Source of the DNA: a virus
Virus record (IMG/VR): IMGVR_UViG_3300031787_007614
Span: 300,405-364,404 of that record
Length of the DNA: 64,000 nt
Strand: one strand, 5' to 3'
This document shows positions 52,336 to 58,892 of this stretch, piece after piece. Below the pieces are notes generated by a model. It saw nothing but the letters and a program-made list of their open reading frames with translations, had not been told where the DNA came from and made no database searches. Position numbers and translations under genes: made by a program. Position 1 is the first letter of the stretch. Each line of letters begins with the position of its first letter.

Positions 52336-52569
52336 TTATTCTACTACTTTACAATAACGGCACTGAAATGCAAATGCTAATTTTTGATGAGTTTTTCTCT
52401 CACCATTGTCTTGCCATTCGTATTCAATCCAGTCACCGTCTACTGTGACAATTTTGACTTCGCGGTTACTGCCGTCGGCAGGTGCCCAGCGTTGACCGCT
52501 TGCAAGCTCGTCGGCCGGGAAGAAGTGGCCACAAACAAGGTTGCGACCGTTTACAGTTTCAATTCTCAT
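52336..52569 (-). CDS. Small hypothetical protein, 77 aa
   Basis: Beta-rich 77-residue protein with 'NLVCGHFFPADELASGQRWAP', 'VTVDGDWIEYEWQDNGERKT' and a C-terminal 'CRYC' that could, with other Cys/His residues, bind zinc. AAAGGAG lies upstream, as does a sigma70-like promoter. It leads the unit that includes the phosphoesterase. Function unknown. Confidence 0.8.
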   Translation of the reverse strand: MRIETVNGRNLVCGHFFPADELASGQRWAPADGSNREVKIVTVDGDWIEYEWQDNGERKTHQKLAFAFQCRYCKVVE

Positions 52570-52595
52570 TTTGCACTCCTTTCTGTTAATGTGTA

Positions 52596-52624
52596 ATTAT
52601 AGCAGATCAGGAATTTTTGGTCAA
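52596..52624 (-). promoter_or_regulatory. Sigma70-like promoter TTGACC-17-TATAAT
   Basis: -35 TTGACC (52624-52619), a 17-bp spacer ending CTGC, and perfect -10 TATAAT (52601-52596) with extended TGC. The 5' leader to ATG 52569 is about 20 bases. Confidence 0.78.
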
Positions 52625-53494
52625 TCACACTAAAGTATTAGAAATGTTGCAGTGATCAAAGTTAAGAGCAATGCGATGCACCACTCGATTCTGAATGTTT
52701 TCACAGCGCCATCTTTTGTGAATACTTAACCATTGTTCACTTAACACAATGTCACCGTCTTGCCAATCGTGGTGATATGTGTATTTTTCTTGCTCCACAT
52801 GTTGTCGTAATTTTTGAATTAGGGCATCGCTTTTGTCTTTGTCAAAACCCAGTATCTGATGAATTTGTAAAAACGAAAAAAACATGCCTGTGACACCAGC
52901 CTGGTTGGTGTGTAACAAACTTGGATACCAATTGTGGTTGATGGCATTTGAATCTCGACTGGTGATTGTGTAAGTGTCTTCAGAGATCACCCTAGCATCA
53001 AACCCCATGACCAGTTTTAAATCTTTGATTTGTTCTTTGAGTTCTTGGTCAAGATCTTGATAACTCAAAATGTTGTTGATCCAACTGGTTCGGCTGCCAA
53101 CAGAATCTTTTACTGAATACAACCAAATCAACGGATCTCGGTCTTCACTACCGGTTCTATTGCAGTGCCAATCTAGATCACTCACATGTTCAAACACACC
53201 TGGTTGTCCATGATGGTGACCACCGCCACCTACTCTGACAATTTTACCACGCCCGCCTTGTACTAATTTTGTGCCCGGTGTTGGCGTATTAGCCGGCGCC
53301 ACTTGCTCACATGCACCAATTTTTTCACAGATGTCAACTTCGTCTCCGGGCAAAAGGTGTTGATCGCGTATCACAACCACGGTGTCTTTGGCAGCAAGCC
53401 AAGCAATGGTATTCATCTCTTGCTGTGAAGCAGAACGTAAATCAATATCAGTAATGATTGAAGTCCAACCATTTTCGTGTAGTTGTATTTTCAT
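52625..53494 (-). CDS. TauD-like oxygenase homologue (copy 2)
   Basis: The 289 residues show 'DLDWHCNRTGSE' (His-Cys-Asn in place of His-x-Asp) and 'EQWLSIHKRWRCENIQNRVVHR' (distal His, Arg), as in the paralogue at 50673-51584. A Gly/His-rich loop ('GGGHHHGQPGVF') precedes the first motif and may bind metal. It overlaps the upstream gene by 4 bp and is followed directly by the promoter at 52596-52624. The shared Asn substitution argues against a sequencing accident. Confidence 0.72.
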   Translation of the reverse strand: MKIQLHENGWTSIITDIDLRSASQQEMNTIAWLAAKDTVVVIRDQHLLPGDEVDICEKIGACEQVAPANTPTPGTKLVQGGRGKIVRVGGGGHHHGQPGVFEHVSDLDWHCNRTGSEDRDPLIWLYSVKDSVGSRTSWINNILSYQDLDQELKEQIKDLKLVMGFDARVISEDTYTITSRDSNAINHNWYPSLLHTNQAGVTGMFFSFLQIHQILGFDKDKSDALIQKLRQHVEQEKYTYHHDWQDGDIVLSEQWLSIHKRWRCENIQNRVVHRIALNFDHCNISNTLV

Positions 53495-53916
53495 GTGTCT
53501 AATTGCACTTCTTGCCAGGTCGAGTCGCCGAGCATTTTAACTGCCATCACGTAGGTGTGCTGTTCTCCAGGGCCAGCGCACCAGTGATGCGGATGATTCA
53601 TACTCAACCAATGCTCGTTTTTTATTGAGTTAAAATACACATAGTAAGTTTTACCATGTCGAGGTTGTAAGCCGTACTTGACGCCGTGCATGATCTCACT
53701 AACATGCAGGCGTTGTTGAAGTGCGTCGGCCTGTTGTTTTAACACTTCAACTTGTTGCATGATCCTGTCATATTCTTGTTGAGCATGCATTCGCCCTACA
53801 TTGAGTATGACATCTTTTTCTCGTTCAACAGGAACAGGGGCAAACGCAGGACTGCCCAACTCCATTGGGTAAGGCAGACTGTTTCTTCTATCTCCGTCTT
53901 CTTTAGATAGATCCAT
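53491..53916 (-). CDS. Conserved phage protein (DUF2452-like), 141 aa
   Basis: This 141-residue protein has 'NSLPYPMELGSPAFAPVPVE' near the N-terminus, a central helical coiled-coil ('EYDRIMQQVEVLKQQADALQ'), then 'GKTYYVYFNSIKNEHWLSM' and a C-terminal beta region. The layout resembles the DUF2452 family found in phages and bacteria, though I cannot verify the match. It overlaps both neighbours in the early operon. Function unknown. Confidence 0.75.
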   Translation of the reverse strand: MDLSKEDGDRRNSLPYPMELGSPAFAPVPVEREKDVILNVGRMHAQQEYDRIMQQVEVLKQQADALQQRLHVSEIMHGVKYGLQPRHGKTYYVYFNSIKNEHWLSMNHPHHWCAGPGEQHTYVMAVKMLGDSTWQEVQLDT

Positions 53917-54172
53917 TGGTTCTACGTCTACGTCGGGGTTCTAAATCTTGTTCGCGATAGAGATAGTCTCTTGTGATTTTGCCTTGTTCAATTTCTTCAA
54001 GTACTGCCACTGAGTTGCTGTTTTTACTTGCAACTTTTCGCATGTCGCCGCGATTGAGTTCGCGCAATCGTCGAGAAGCCACTAGCACCAAGTCATAGCG
54101 ATTGCCAATTGCGGCTACTGCGGCTTCGCTGGTCAACCCGGCTGTTCTGTCGTTACTGTGAATAATTTTCAT
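53903..54172 (-). CDS. RNA polymerase omega subunit homologue (RpoZ-like)
   Basis: The core 'AVAAIGNRYDLVLVASRRLREL' near residue 19 is an unmistakable omega motif (bacterial RpoZ has 'GNRFDLVLVAARRARQ'). 'SVAVLEEIEQGKI' corresponds to the second conserved helix. The product is 89 residues, close to the bacterial 80-91, and ends in a basic 'PRRRRRTNG' tail. It probably binds the beta-prime subunit of host RNA polymerase and could replace host omega or tether phage factors. It is in an early operon under a strong sigma70-like promoter with an operator-like palindrome. Confidence 0.88.
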   Translation of the reverse strand: MKIIHSNDRTAGLTSEAAVAAIGNRYDLVLVASRRLRELNRGDMRKVASKNSNSVAVLEEIEQGKITRDYLYREQDLEPRRRRRTNGSI

Positions 54173-54458
54173 TGTTGTTTCCGTTTGAGTGATGGTGGTT
54201 GAGGGAATCTAAATCTTGAAATAGTTTTTTCTCTTGGGCTGTAAGTTTGTCTTTATGTGTCTTACGTGGATTGCCACACAAGTAACATGCAGGATTGCCG
54301 CAGTCCATGGCATGATGTTTGGCCAGGCGATGTGTTTGCCTAATGCTTCGTAAGTTGTAGGTGCTATGACTTTTGGCAATTTTGACTTGTCTAGCAATTG
54401 CAACATCTGTTTTATGACGGCGAGCTGAGTTTTTGAATTTAGCAAAGTCGTTAGCCAT
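54153..54458 (-). CDS. Small basic zinc-ribbon-like phage protein, 101 aa
   Basis: This 101-residue protein is basic in its first half and has 'HAMDCGNPACYLCGNPRK', with Cys/His spacing fitting one zinc site, then 'KLTAQEKKLFQDL'. Proteins with this 'CGNPxCxxCxNPRK' pattern recur in tailed phages, so a conserved, perhaps nucleic-acid-binding, role is likely, but none is known to me. It overlaps the omega-like gene downstream by 20 bp. Confidence 0.78.
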   Translation of the reverse strand: MANDFAKFKNSARRHKTDVAIARQVKIAKSHSTYNLRSIRQTHRLAKHHAMDCGNPACYLCGNPRKTHKDKLTAQEKKLFQDLDSLNHHHSNGNNNENYSQ

Positions 54459-54631
54459 CAGCCACCTCTTCCGCTGGCTTTTCTAACAGGTGCTCCTTTG
54501 ATCATTGGTGCGCCGTAGTTTTGTTTGGTCTTGGTAGTTTTGGTTTTTACTGTGGGTCGAGCAGCCTCATGCTTTTTGGCAAGAGCCTCTCGCACAGCGT
54601 CAGTGAGTTTGGAAGATTTTGGATCGTTCAT
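54458..54631 (-). CDS. Small basic protein, 57 aa, first gene of early operon
   Basis: ATG 54631 is preferred to a TTG five codons upstream, which would nearly coincide with the transcription start. The protein is Lys/Thr/Ala-rich and strongly basic ('TVKTKTTKTKQNYGAP'), so it may bind nucleic acid. Only about 18 bases separate the predicted transcription start from the ATG, with no ribosome site. It overlaps the next gene by 1 bp. Function unknown. Confidence 0.68.
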   Translation of the reverse strand: MNDPKSSKLTDAVREALAKKHEAARPTVKTKTTKTKQNYGAPMIKGAPVRKASGRGG

Positions 54632-54641
54632 ATAACTATTT

Positions 54642-54679
54642 AACAATGTAGAACCAGTATAACACAGTTCTACATTGTT
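54642..54679. promoter_or_regulatory. Operator-like 13-bp inverted repeat over the promoter
   Basis: AACAATGTAGAAC (54642-54654) and GTTCTACATTGTT (54667-54679) are perfect inverted copies, 12 bp apart. One arm fills the -35/-10 spacer and the other covers the transcription start, with the -10 between them. This is the expected geometry for a dimeric repressor, although an RNA hairpin role is not excluded for the transcribed arm. Confidence 0.65.
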
Positions 54680-54684
54680 GTCAA
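54656..54684 (-). promoter_or_regulatory. Strong sigma70-like promoter TTGACA-17-TATACT
   Basis: A perfect -35 TTGACA (54684-54679), a 17-bp spacer and -10 TATACT (54661-54656) drive the basic-protein/RpoZ-like operon leftwards. It is overlapped by a 13-bp inverted repeat. Confidence 0.8.
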
Positions 54685-54685
54685 G

Positions 54686-54814
54686 TTACATTGCCTGGAA
54701 TTCTTCCTTACCGCAACCACACTCTGGACAGTTATAGTATTTTGGCAAATCGTCAAATTTACCATCTGTCTCTTCATTGTGGACATGGCCACATACAGTG
54801 CATACGTATTCCAT
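54686..54814 (-). CDS. Rubredoxin-like protein, 42 aa
   Basis: ATG 54814 follows AAGGAG. The 42-residue product has two metal-binding pairs, 'CTVCGHVH' and 'CPECGCGK', as in the C-terminal rubredoxin-like domain of rubrerythrin, which holds one iron on four Cys. Normally this domain is fused to the di-iron domain; here it is a separate gene 10 bp after the rubrerythrin gene. It probably passes electrons to the di-iron protein during peroxide reduction. Confidence 0.88.
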   Translation of the reverse strand: MEYVCTVCGHVHNEETDGKFDDLPKYYNCPECGCGKEEFQAM

Positions 54815-54824
54815 TTCCGTCTCC

Positions 54825-55262
54825 TTATTGTGCTTCTTTGTGAGCAGCCAGGGCTTTGGTGAAACGATTGGCATGTGAGCGTTCGGCTTTGGCCAGTGTT
54901 TCAAACCAGTCAGCAATCTCGTCTAAGCCTTCGTCTCTGGCAGTTTTGGCCATGCCAGGATACATGTCAGTGTATTCATGTGTTTCGCCATGAATAGCAC
55001 TTTCCAGAGCCTGCTCAACAGATTTGGCACTCATGCCAGTGGCGGGATCTCCAGCACCACCTTCGATCAAGTATTCCATATGACCGTGTGCATGTCCAGT
55101 TTCGCCTTCGGCAGTTGAACGGAACAAGGCAGCAACGTCATTGTCGCCTGCTACGTCGGCCATGTTTGCGAAATACAAGTATCGACGATTGGCTTGCGAT
55201 TCTCCGGCAAATGCCGCCTTCAAGTTTTCTTCGGTACGGGTACCTTTTACAGATTGTGTCAT
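54825..55262 (-). CDS. Rubrerythrin di-iron domain protein
   Basis: Ferritin-like four-helix protein of 145 residues. Helix motifs '[20 protein letters not shown]' and '[21 protein letters not shown]' give the first Glu/ExxH pair, and '[18 protein letters not shown]' and '[20 protein letters not shown]' the second. Rubrerythrins reduce hydrogen peroxide. The usual C-terminal rubredoxin domain is encoded separately downstream. It has a strong AGGAGG ribosome site and its own promoter. It may protect infection, or oxygen-sensitive iron-sulfur enzymes such as the radical SAM set, from oxidative damage. Confidence 0.93.
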   Translation of the reverse strand: MTQSVKGTRTEENLKAAFAGESQANRRYLYFANMADVAGDNDVAALFRSTAEGETGHAHGHMEYLIEGGAGDPATGMSAKSVEQALESAIHGETHEYTDMYPGMAKTARDEGLDEIADWFETLAKAERSHANRFTKALAAHKEAQ

Positions 55263-55286
55263 GTTTCCTCCTATAGTGACATCACT

Positions 55287-55316
55287 AGTATATAGTATAG
55301 AACATACCTAAGTCAA
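55287..55316 (-). promoter_or_regulatory. Sigma70-like promoter TTGACT-18-TATACT
   Basis: -35 TTGACT (55316-55311), 18-bp spacer and -10 TATACT (55292-55287); another TATACT lies 7 bp closer to the -35. It drives rubrerythrin and the rubredoxin-like gene. A small palindrome AGTGATGTCACT lies between the -10 and the ribosome site. Confidence 0.65.
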
Positions 55317-55364
55317 GGCATTTTGCTATTGTATTTTTCTATGACGGAGTTTGAGGTTTTTTAT

Positions 55365-55439
55365 TGGCCGGCCCTGAGAGGATCGAACTCCCACCGCTTG
55401 TTTCGAAGACAAGCATGATATCCATTTCACCAAGGGCCG
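55365..55439 (-). tRNA. tRNA-Arg(TCG)
   Basis: A 75-nt cloverleaf with encoded CCA. The anticodon loop is CTTCGAA on a 5-bp stem, and the T loop is TTCGATC. It reads CGA and CGG-type codons. Confidence 0.94.
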
Positions 55440-55444
55440 AGAAT

Positions 55445-55518
55445 TGGTGCTCCCAACTGGTAACGATCCAGTGTTTCTACATTACCAATGTAGTGTAATG
55501 CCTTTATACTATGAGAGC
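55445..55518 (-). tRNA. tRNA-Thr(GGT)
   Basis: A 74-nt cloverleaf ending TGGGAGCACCA. The anticodon loop is TTGGTAA on stem CTACA/TGTAG, and CCA is encoded. Confidence 0.92.
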
Positions 55519-55522
55519 TAAG

Positions 55523-55596
55523 TGGAGCAGGATACCAGAATCGAACTGGTGACTGGACCTTGGCAAGGTTCTATTTTACCCCTAAACTAATCCTGC
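55523..55596 (-). tRNA. tRNA-Gly(GCC)
   Basis: A 74-nt cloverleaf with acceptor GCAGGAT/ATCCTGC, discriminator T and encoded CCA. The anticodon loop is TTGCCAA; there is one mismatch in the anticodon stem. Confidence 0.92.
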
Positions 55597-55609
55597 ATTC
55601 CGTTACTTA

Positions 55610-56080
55610 TTAGGCAGCTCGTAAACTCTTAAATCTATCTGCCGCGTATGATGCTGCAAATGCTTCTGGCTTCACAAACGGAATCACATTGCATGTTCCT
55701 TTGATGTAGCCCACAGCTTGCGAGATCACACAACTTGAACCGTATTGTTCGTCTGGGTTGATGTCCAAGTGAACTTCAACTTGACGGCCTTCTAGTACGT
55801 CAGCCAGTTTCAAATACAGTTCTGAAACCTTGTACACTTCGGTCATCAAACGCATGGCAGGTTTGCCTGGTTTCACGTCCCACACACGCTCGCGTTGAAC
55901 TTCGCCAAACAGTTTGCAGCCGTTGTTGCCGTTGATGTGTACCACAATGGCCAACACATAGTCGGCATACCAGGTACCGTCAATTTTGATTCGTTCAGAG
56001 TCGCAGCCAAGGTAGATGCGAGTTTCGGGCGTTTGTTTCTGGATAAATTCTGCTACTGATGCTATATCGAGCTTTTTCAT
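55610..56080 (-). CDS. YkuK-like RNase H-fold protein (DUF458 family)
   Basis: The 156-residue protein has 'IYLGCDSERI' (first acidic residue), 'LAIVVHINGNNGCKLFGEVQ', a central Arg/Met-rich helix, and 'VEVHLDINPDEQYGSS' followed by 'VGYIKGTCNVIPFVKPEAFAA'. This is the order seen in the DUF458 RNase H-like family (Bacillus YkuK). Catalytic acids of an RNase H fold are plausible, but no activity is established. ATG 56080 is preferred over TTG 56086. It lies among tRNA genes, so a role in RNA processing is conceivable. Confidence 0.85.
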   Translation of the reverse strand: MKKLDIASVAEFIQKQTPETRIYLGCDSERIKIDGTWYADYVLAIVVHINGNNGCKLFGEVQRERVWDVKPGKPAMRLMTEVYKVSELYLKLADVLEGRQVEVHLDINPDEQYGSSCVISQAVGYIKGTCNVIPFVKPEAFAASYAADRFKSLRAA

Positions 56081-56109
56081 TTTCAACTTTCAAAAATATT
56101 TATTGATAG

Positions 56110-56186
56110 TGGTACCCCAGGAGGGATTCGAACCCTCAGAATTCTCCTTTTGAGAGAGACACGTATTCCAGTTCCGTCACCGGGGC
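56110..56186 (-). tRNA. tRNA-Leu(CAA) with short variable loop
   Basis: A 77-nt cloverleaf with encoded CCA. The anticodon loop is CTCAAAA on stem TCTCT/GGAGA. The D region (TGACGGAACTGG) is typical of tRNA-Leu, but the variable loop is only five bases (ATTCT) instead of the long class II arm. Confidence 0.9.
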
Positions 56187-56192
56187 ATTTGC

Positions 56193-56224
56193 AAAAAAAA
56201 AAACAGTAGGACTGGCCTACTGTT
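56193..56224 (-). terminator. Rho-independent terminator
   Basis: A 9-bp perfect stem (AACAGTAGG/CCTACTGTT, loop ACTGG) is followed on the minus strand by a run of about eleven T. It ends the methyltransferase unit. A shorter T-run on the + side makes it partly bidirectional. Confidence 0.88.
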
Positions 56225-56257
56225 TTTATAACTTGTGTCAGACAATCTGATCATGCG

Positions 56258-56557
56258 TTATTCTGTATAATCTTCTACAGTAAATGACACAGGAACAACA
56301 CTAAAAGTTGAAAGTTGTGCAGTCATCCATTCAACAAAGTCTTCTGCATTTTTTTTGTTTTCCCATTTTCGAGTTACAGTTAAATGGGTGGGACCTAGTT
56401 CTGACGGGTCGAGACCTGCGGTACCAACCACAGTAAAGTCATCATGCCCACCGTCTCCAACAATTTGTAAATAATTACTCCAAGGGATAATAGTTCTTGC
56501 TGTTTCTCGATCTTCTACAGACGCATACACCAACACAGTTTTAGCAACTATAGCCAT
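56258..56557 (-). CDS. Hypothetical protein, 99 aa
   Basis: ATG 56557 follows AAGGAG. The 99-residue product ('MAIVAKTVLVYASVEDRETA') looks like a small ferredoxin-like alpha/beta fold, with 'WENKKNAEDFVEWMTAQL' as a helix and 'VVPVSFTVEDY' as a last strand. It lies between a methyltransferase gene and a terminator. Function unknown. Confidence 0.8.
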   Translation of the reverse strand: MAIVAKTVLVYASVEDRETARTIIPWSNYLQIVGDGGHDDFTVVGTAGLDPSELGPTHLTVTRKWENKKNAEDFVEWMTAQLSTFSVVPVSFTVEDYTE

Positions 56558-56576
56558 AATAATCTCCTTTTTGTAT

Positions 56577-57350
56577 TTATTGCTTTGCGGCAATCACGCT
56601 TAAATGCCAACCTAGCTGTTGATTGACAGCCTGGCGTTGTGCATCGCTCATGGCAGCAAACCATGGTTCCAACACATAATTTCCTTGTTTGTACTGCTCT
56701 ACATTGTACATAAAACAGTAATCTTGCTTGATGCTTTTGATATCAAAGTGTACGTCCAGCAGTTTTTGTATTTCTCCTTGACTGTAAACTCTGGCATATG
56801 GGCAGTTGTCTTGCGCTTCAAACTGGTCCAGCCCAGACTGAATCATTGCCCATTTCCAACTGTTGCGAGCATACACTAGGAAACGAAACTCCCCATCAGA
56901 TGCTAGACTTGCGTAAGCATTGCTGACCACTTGTTCTACATTGGGATAGTGATGCAATACACCACAAGCATACACCATATCAAATTGTCCTAGCCCTGCA
57001 ACACGCTGACTGTCGCCTGCGTCCATGTGATAGAATTCAGCATCTAATCCCATAACAGTAAATCTCTGCTCACAAAGTTCTATGCTACGACTGCTAAGAT
57101 CAATCCCAACGTATTCAGCACCATGCCGTACAAATTGTTCAGCATCAGATCCAATGCCGCATCCTAGTTCTAGCACCCGCCGTCCCTTGCAGTTTTCAAA
57201 GTCGGCCAACTGCCACAAATGCGGCCCAACAAACCATCTACGACGATTGATGTTGTTCCAAAATTCTTCTGTGCCTTCTGGTGCCAACCCATGCTTTATA
57301 TTACAAGGTTGTTGATCCCAGTACTGTTCTATTTGAGTAATTGTAGCCAT
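56577..57350 (-). CDS. SAM-dependent class I methyltransferase
   Basis: This 257-residue protein has motif I 'RVLELGCGIGSDAEQF' (SAM glycine loop), motif II 'YVGIDLSSRSIELC', and 'FDMVYACGVLHHYPNVEQVV' (motif IV/post-I), as in UbiG/Coq5-type methyltransferases. An N-terminal 'YWDQQPCNIKHG' motif resembles methyltransferases in surface-sugar clusters, where it precedes the catalytic fold. It may methylate a sugar or small molecule. It begins 38 bp from a tRNA gene and is followed by a 99-residue gene and a terminator. Confidence 0.88.
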   Translation of the reverse strand: MATITQIEQYWDQQPCNIKHGLAPEGTEEFWNNINRRRWFVGPHLWQLADFENCKGRRVLELGCGIGSDAEQFVRHGAEYVGIDLSSRSIELCEQRFTVMGLDAEFYHMDAGDSQRVAGLGQFDMVYACGVLHHYPNVEQVVSNAYASLASDGEFRFLVYARNSWKWAMIQSGLDQFEAQDNCPYARVYSQGEIQKLLDVHFDIKSIKQDYCFMYNVEQYKQGNYVLEPWFAAMSDAQRQAVNQQLGWHLSVIAAKQ

Positions 57351-57388
57351 ACAGTGTATTTAAAAGTCTGTGCAAGCTACATTAAATT

Positions 57389-57465
57389 TGGTGCCCCAGA
57401 GGAGACTCGAACTCCTAAAATTTGGCTTCTAAGACCAACACGTATACCAATTCCGTCACCGGGGC
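57389..57465 (-). tRNA. tRNA-Leu(TAG) with short variable loop
   Basis: A 77-nt cloverleaf with encoded CCA. The anticodon loop is CTTAGAA on stem TTGGT/GCCAA, and the D region is TGACGGAATTGG as in tRNA-Leu. As in the CAA tRNA, the variable loop has only five bases (ATTTT). Confidence 0.9.
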
Positions 57466-57476
57466 TTAAATACATC

Positions 57477-57680
57477 ATGCAAACCAAACAAGACTCCATC
57501 AAAAAAATAGAGCGTTTGCTTGCAATGGAAACATTGGGCAAAACGTTTGTGACCAAACAACAACAGTTGGCCTACGAGCGCGGATATCTAACAGGCTTGC
57601 TGGCTGCTATGGCCTACAACGACAATTCAGTCGAGCATGTGGTGAATCAACGCATCAAACATCTTACACCTAAAATCTAA
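57477..57680 (+). CDS. Small hypothetical protein, 67 aa, on the strand opposite to the tRNAs
   Basis: ATG 57477 to 57680 encodes a soluble helical protein ('KQDSIKKIERLLAMETLGKT', 'LAYERGYLTGLLAAMAYND'). The amphipathic pattern and clean frame suggest a real gene, but no ribosome site is visible and it opposes the flanking tRNAs. A longer frame that extends back through the tRNA is not credible. Function unknown. Confidence 0.55.
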   Translation: MQTKQDSIKKIERLLAMETLGKTFVTKQQQLAYERGYLTGLLAAMAYNDNSVEHVVNQRIKHLTPKI

Positions 57681-57681
57681 C

Positions 57682-57757
<76 letters not shown>

Positions 57758-57762
57758 ATGAA

Positions 57763-57837
57763 TGGTGGGTGATGAGAGGATCGAACTCCCGACAAACTGC
57801 GTGTAAGGCAGCGACTCTACCGCTGAGCTAATCACCC
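57763..57837 (-). tRNA. tRNA-Val(TAC)
   Basis: A 75-nt cloverleaf, acceptor GGGTGAT/ATCACCC, encoded CCA. The anticodon loop is CTTACAC. Confidence 0.95.
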
Positions 57838-57842
57838 GTATA

Positions 57843-57933
57843 TGGTGGAAGTGGTGAGATTCGAACTCACGGACCCCTTTCGGAGCCGGCAGTTTTCAAG
57901 ACTGCTGCAATCAACCAACTCTGCCACACTTCC
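57843..57933 (-). tRNA. tRNA-Ser(TGA)
   Basis: A 91-nt class II cloverleaf with a long variable arm (CGGCTCCGAAAGGGGTCCG), encoded CCA and anticodon loop CTTGAAA. Confidence 0.95.
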
Positions 57934-57944
57934 TAAAAAATTAA

Positions 57945-58127
57945 AAAAGATACTGCTTTGCGTTTAAAGGTACTGAACATCCTTTCGGGTAGCTCACATC
58001 CTTCCTGGCACATGGTTCGACTGTGACTAGCAGTCTGGAACTTAATCCCAGCGGCACCTGGATAACGTTAAGGTCCCTAGCAGTTGGGCCCATAGTCAAT
58101 GAGTTTTTCACACATCTTTTCTAAACT
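57945..58127 (-). other. Gene-free stretch between tRNA-Ser and tRNA-Cys, possible structured RNA
   Basis: No credible ORF. The minus strand holds CTGGGATTAAGTTCCAG and ACTGCTAGTCACAGT hairpins and a GAAA-capped stem (CCCGAAAGG), suggesting a folded RNA. I cannot assign it to a family. Confidence 0.35.
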
Positions 58128-58203
58128 TGGAGTAGGTGACAGGACTCGAACCTGCATTATACGGATTTGCAATCCGGCGCCTAGCCATTCGGCACACACC
58201 TAC
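58128..58203 (-). tRNA. tRNA-Cys(GCA)
   Basis: A 76-nt cloverleaf with discriminator T and encoded CCA. The anticodon loop is TTGCAAA; the outermost anticodon stem pair is mismatched. Confidence 0.92.
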
Positions 58204-58209
58204 ATCTAT

Positions 58210-58286
58210 TGGTCGGAGTACGAGGGTTCGAACCTCGGACCTCCTGGTCCCAAACCAGGCGCACTACCAGGCTGTGCTATACTCCG
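58210..58286 (-). tRNA. tRNA-Pro(TGG)
   Basis: A 77-nt cloverleaf, acceptor CGGAGTA/TACTCCG, encoded CCA. The anticodon loop is TTTGGGA. Confidence 0.95.
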
Positions 58287-58292
58287 TGTATT

Positions 58293-58511
58293 TTATTTTA
58301 CTTTGGGTTCTTGACTTTTGTCAAGTTCATGGGGTTCAGCAAATCTTGTGCCGTGGCCCAGATTCCAACTGTCTGCTGTGAAAATTTTTACAGGCTTCCA
58401 GTAACGACTTATGATGTTGTTGACAGCAACAGCCGCCGCCACAATCACTACAAATCCTATTGCTGTCAAAATACTACCAGCTAAGAATACAGCCGCTTGA
58501 TCCATGTCCAT
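58293..58511 (-). CDS. Single-span membrane protein, 72 aa
   Basis: ATG 58511 follows AAGGAA. The product has an N-terminal acidic stub, one long hydrophobic helix (about residues 6-32, 'FLAGSILTAIGFVVIVAAAV') and a polar C-terminal tail. The acidic N-terminus and the basic residues after the helix suggest an N-out, C-in orientation. It is the only membrane protein gene inside the tRNA cluster. Function unknown. Confidence 0.75.
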   Translation of the reverse strand: MDMDQAAVFLAGSILTAIGFVVIVAAAVAVNNIISRYWKPVKIFTADSWNLGHGTRFAEPHELDKSQEPKVK

Positions 58512-58524
58512 TGTTTGTTCCTTG

Positions 58525-58598
58525 TGGAGCAGGGTAGGGGAATCGAACCCCTCGCTTTAGCTTGGAAGGCTAAGGTATTACCACTATACGAACCCTGC
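58525..58598 (-). tRNA. tRNA-Gly(TCC)
   Basis: A 74-nt cloverleaf, acceptor GCAGGGT/ACCCTGC, discriminator T, encoded CCA. The anticodon loop is CTTCCAA on stem TTAGC/GCTAA. Confidence 0.95.
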
Positions 58599-58646
58599 GT
58601 TAAAATACTTATTATACAACACTCAGACACTGTTGTAAAGATCATT

Positions 58647-58721
58647 TGGTTGCCATGGACAGTTTCGAAATGTCGACCTATCGCTTATCAAGCGATTGCT
58701 CTTCCTCTGAGCTACACGGCA
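58647..58721 (-). tRNA. tRNA-Ile(GAT)
   Basis: A 75-nt cloverleaf, acceptor TGCCGTG/CATGGCA with one wobble, encoded CCA. The anticodon loop is TTGATAA on stem ATCGC/GCGAT. Confidence 0.92.
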
Positions 58722-58727
58722 AAAACT

Positions 58728-58801
58728 TGGCACGGGTACTAGGGCTCGAACCTAGAATGACAGAGTCAAAGTCTGTAGTGTTACCATTACACTATACCCG
58801 A
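58728..58801 (-). tRNA. tRNA-Gln(TTG)
   Basis: A 74-nt cloverleaf with the weak first acceptor pair (T1-T72) and discriminator G typical of tRNA-Gln. The anticodon loop is CTTTGAC; CCA is encoded. Confidence 0.92.
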
Positions 58802-58813
58802 ACAAAAACTATT

Positions 58814-58888
58814 TGGTGGATGTAAGTAGAGTCGAACTACCACTTGACTCCGTATGAAGGAGGCGCACTACCATTATGCTATACATCC
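58814..58888 (-). tRNA. tRNA-Met(CAT), elongator or Ile2 type
   Basis: A 75-nt cloverleaf, acceptor GGATGTA/TACATCC, encoded CCA, anticodon loop TTCATAC. It lacks the C1-A72 mismatch of an initiator. It could be elongator Met, or Ile2 if C34 is modified to lysidine. Confidence 0.92.
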
Positions 58889-58892
58889 ATGT

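Noticed and set aside
57219-57476. N-terminal extension of the 67-residue gene at 57477
   Set aside because: The extension reads through the tRNA-Leu(TAG) gene and part of the methyltransferase on the other strand.
58600-58630. TATAAT-like box on the minus strand before tRNA-Gly(TCC)
   Set aside because: No acceptable -35 element lies 16-18 bp upstream, so I did not call it a promoter.
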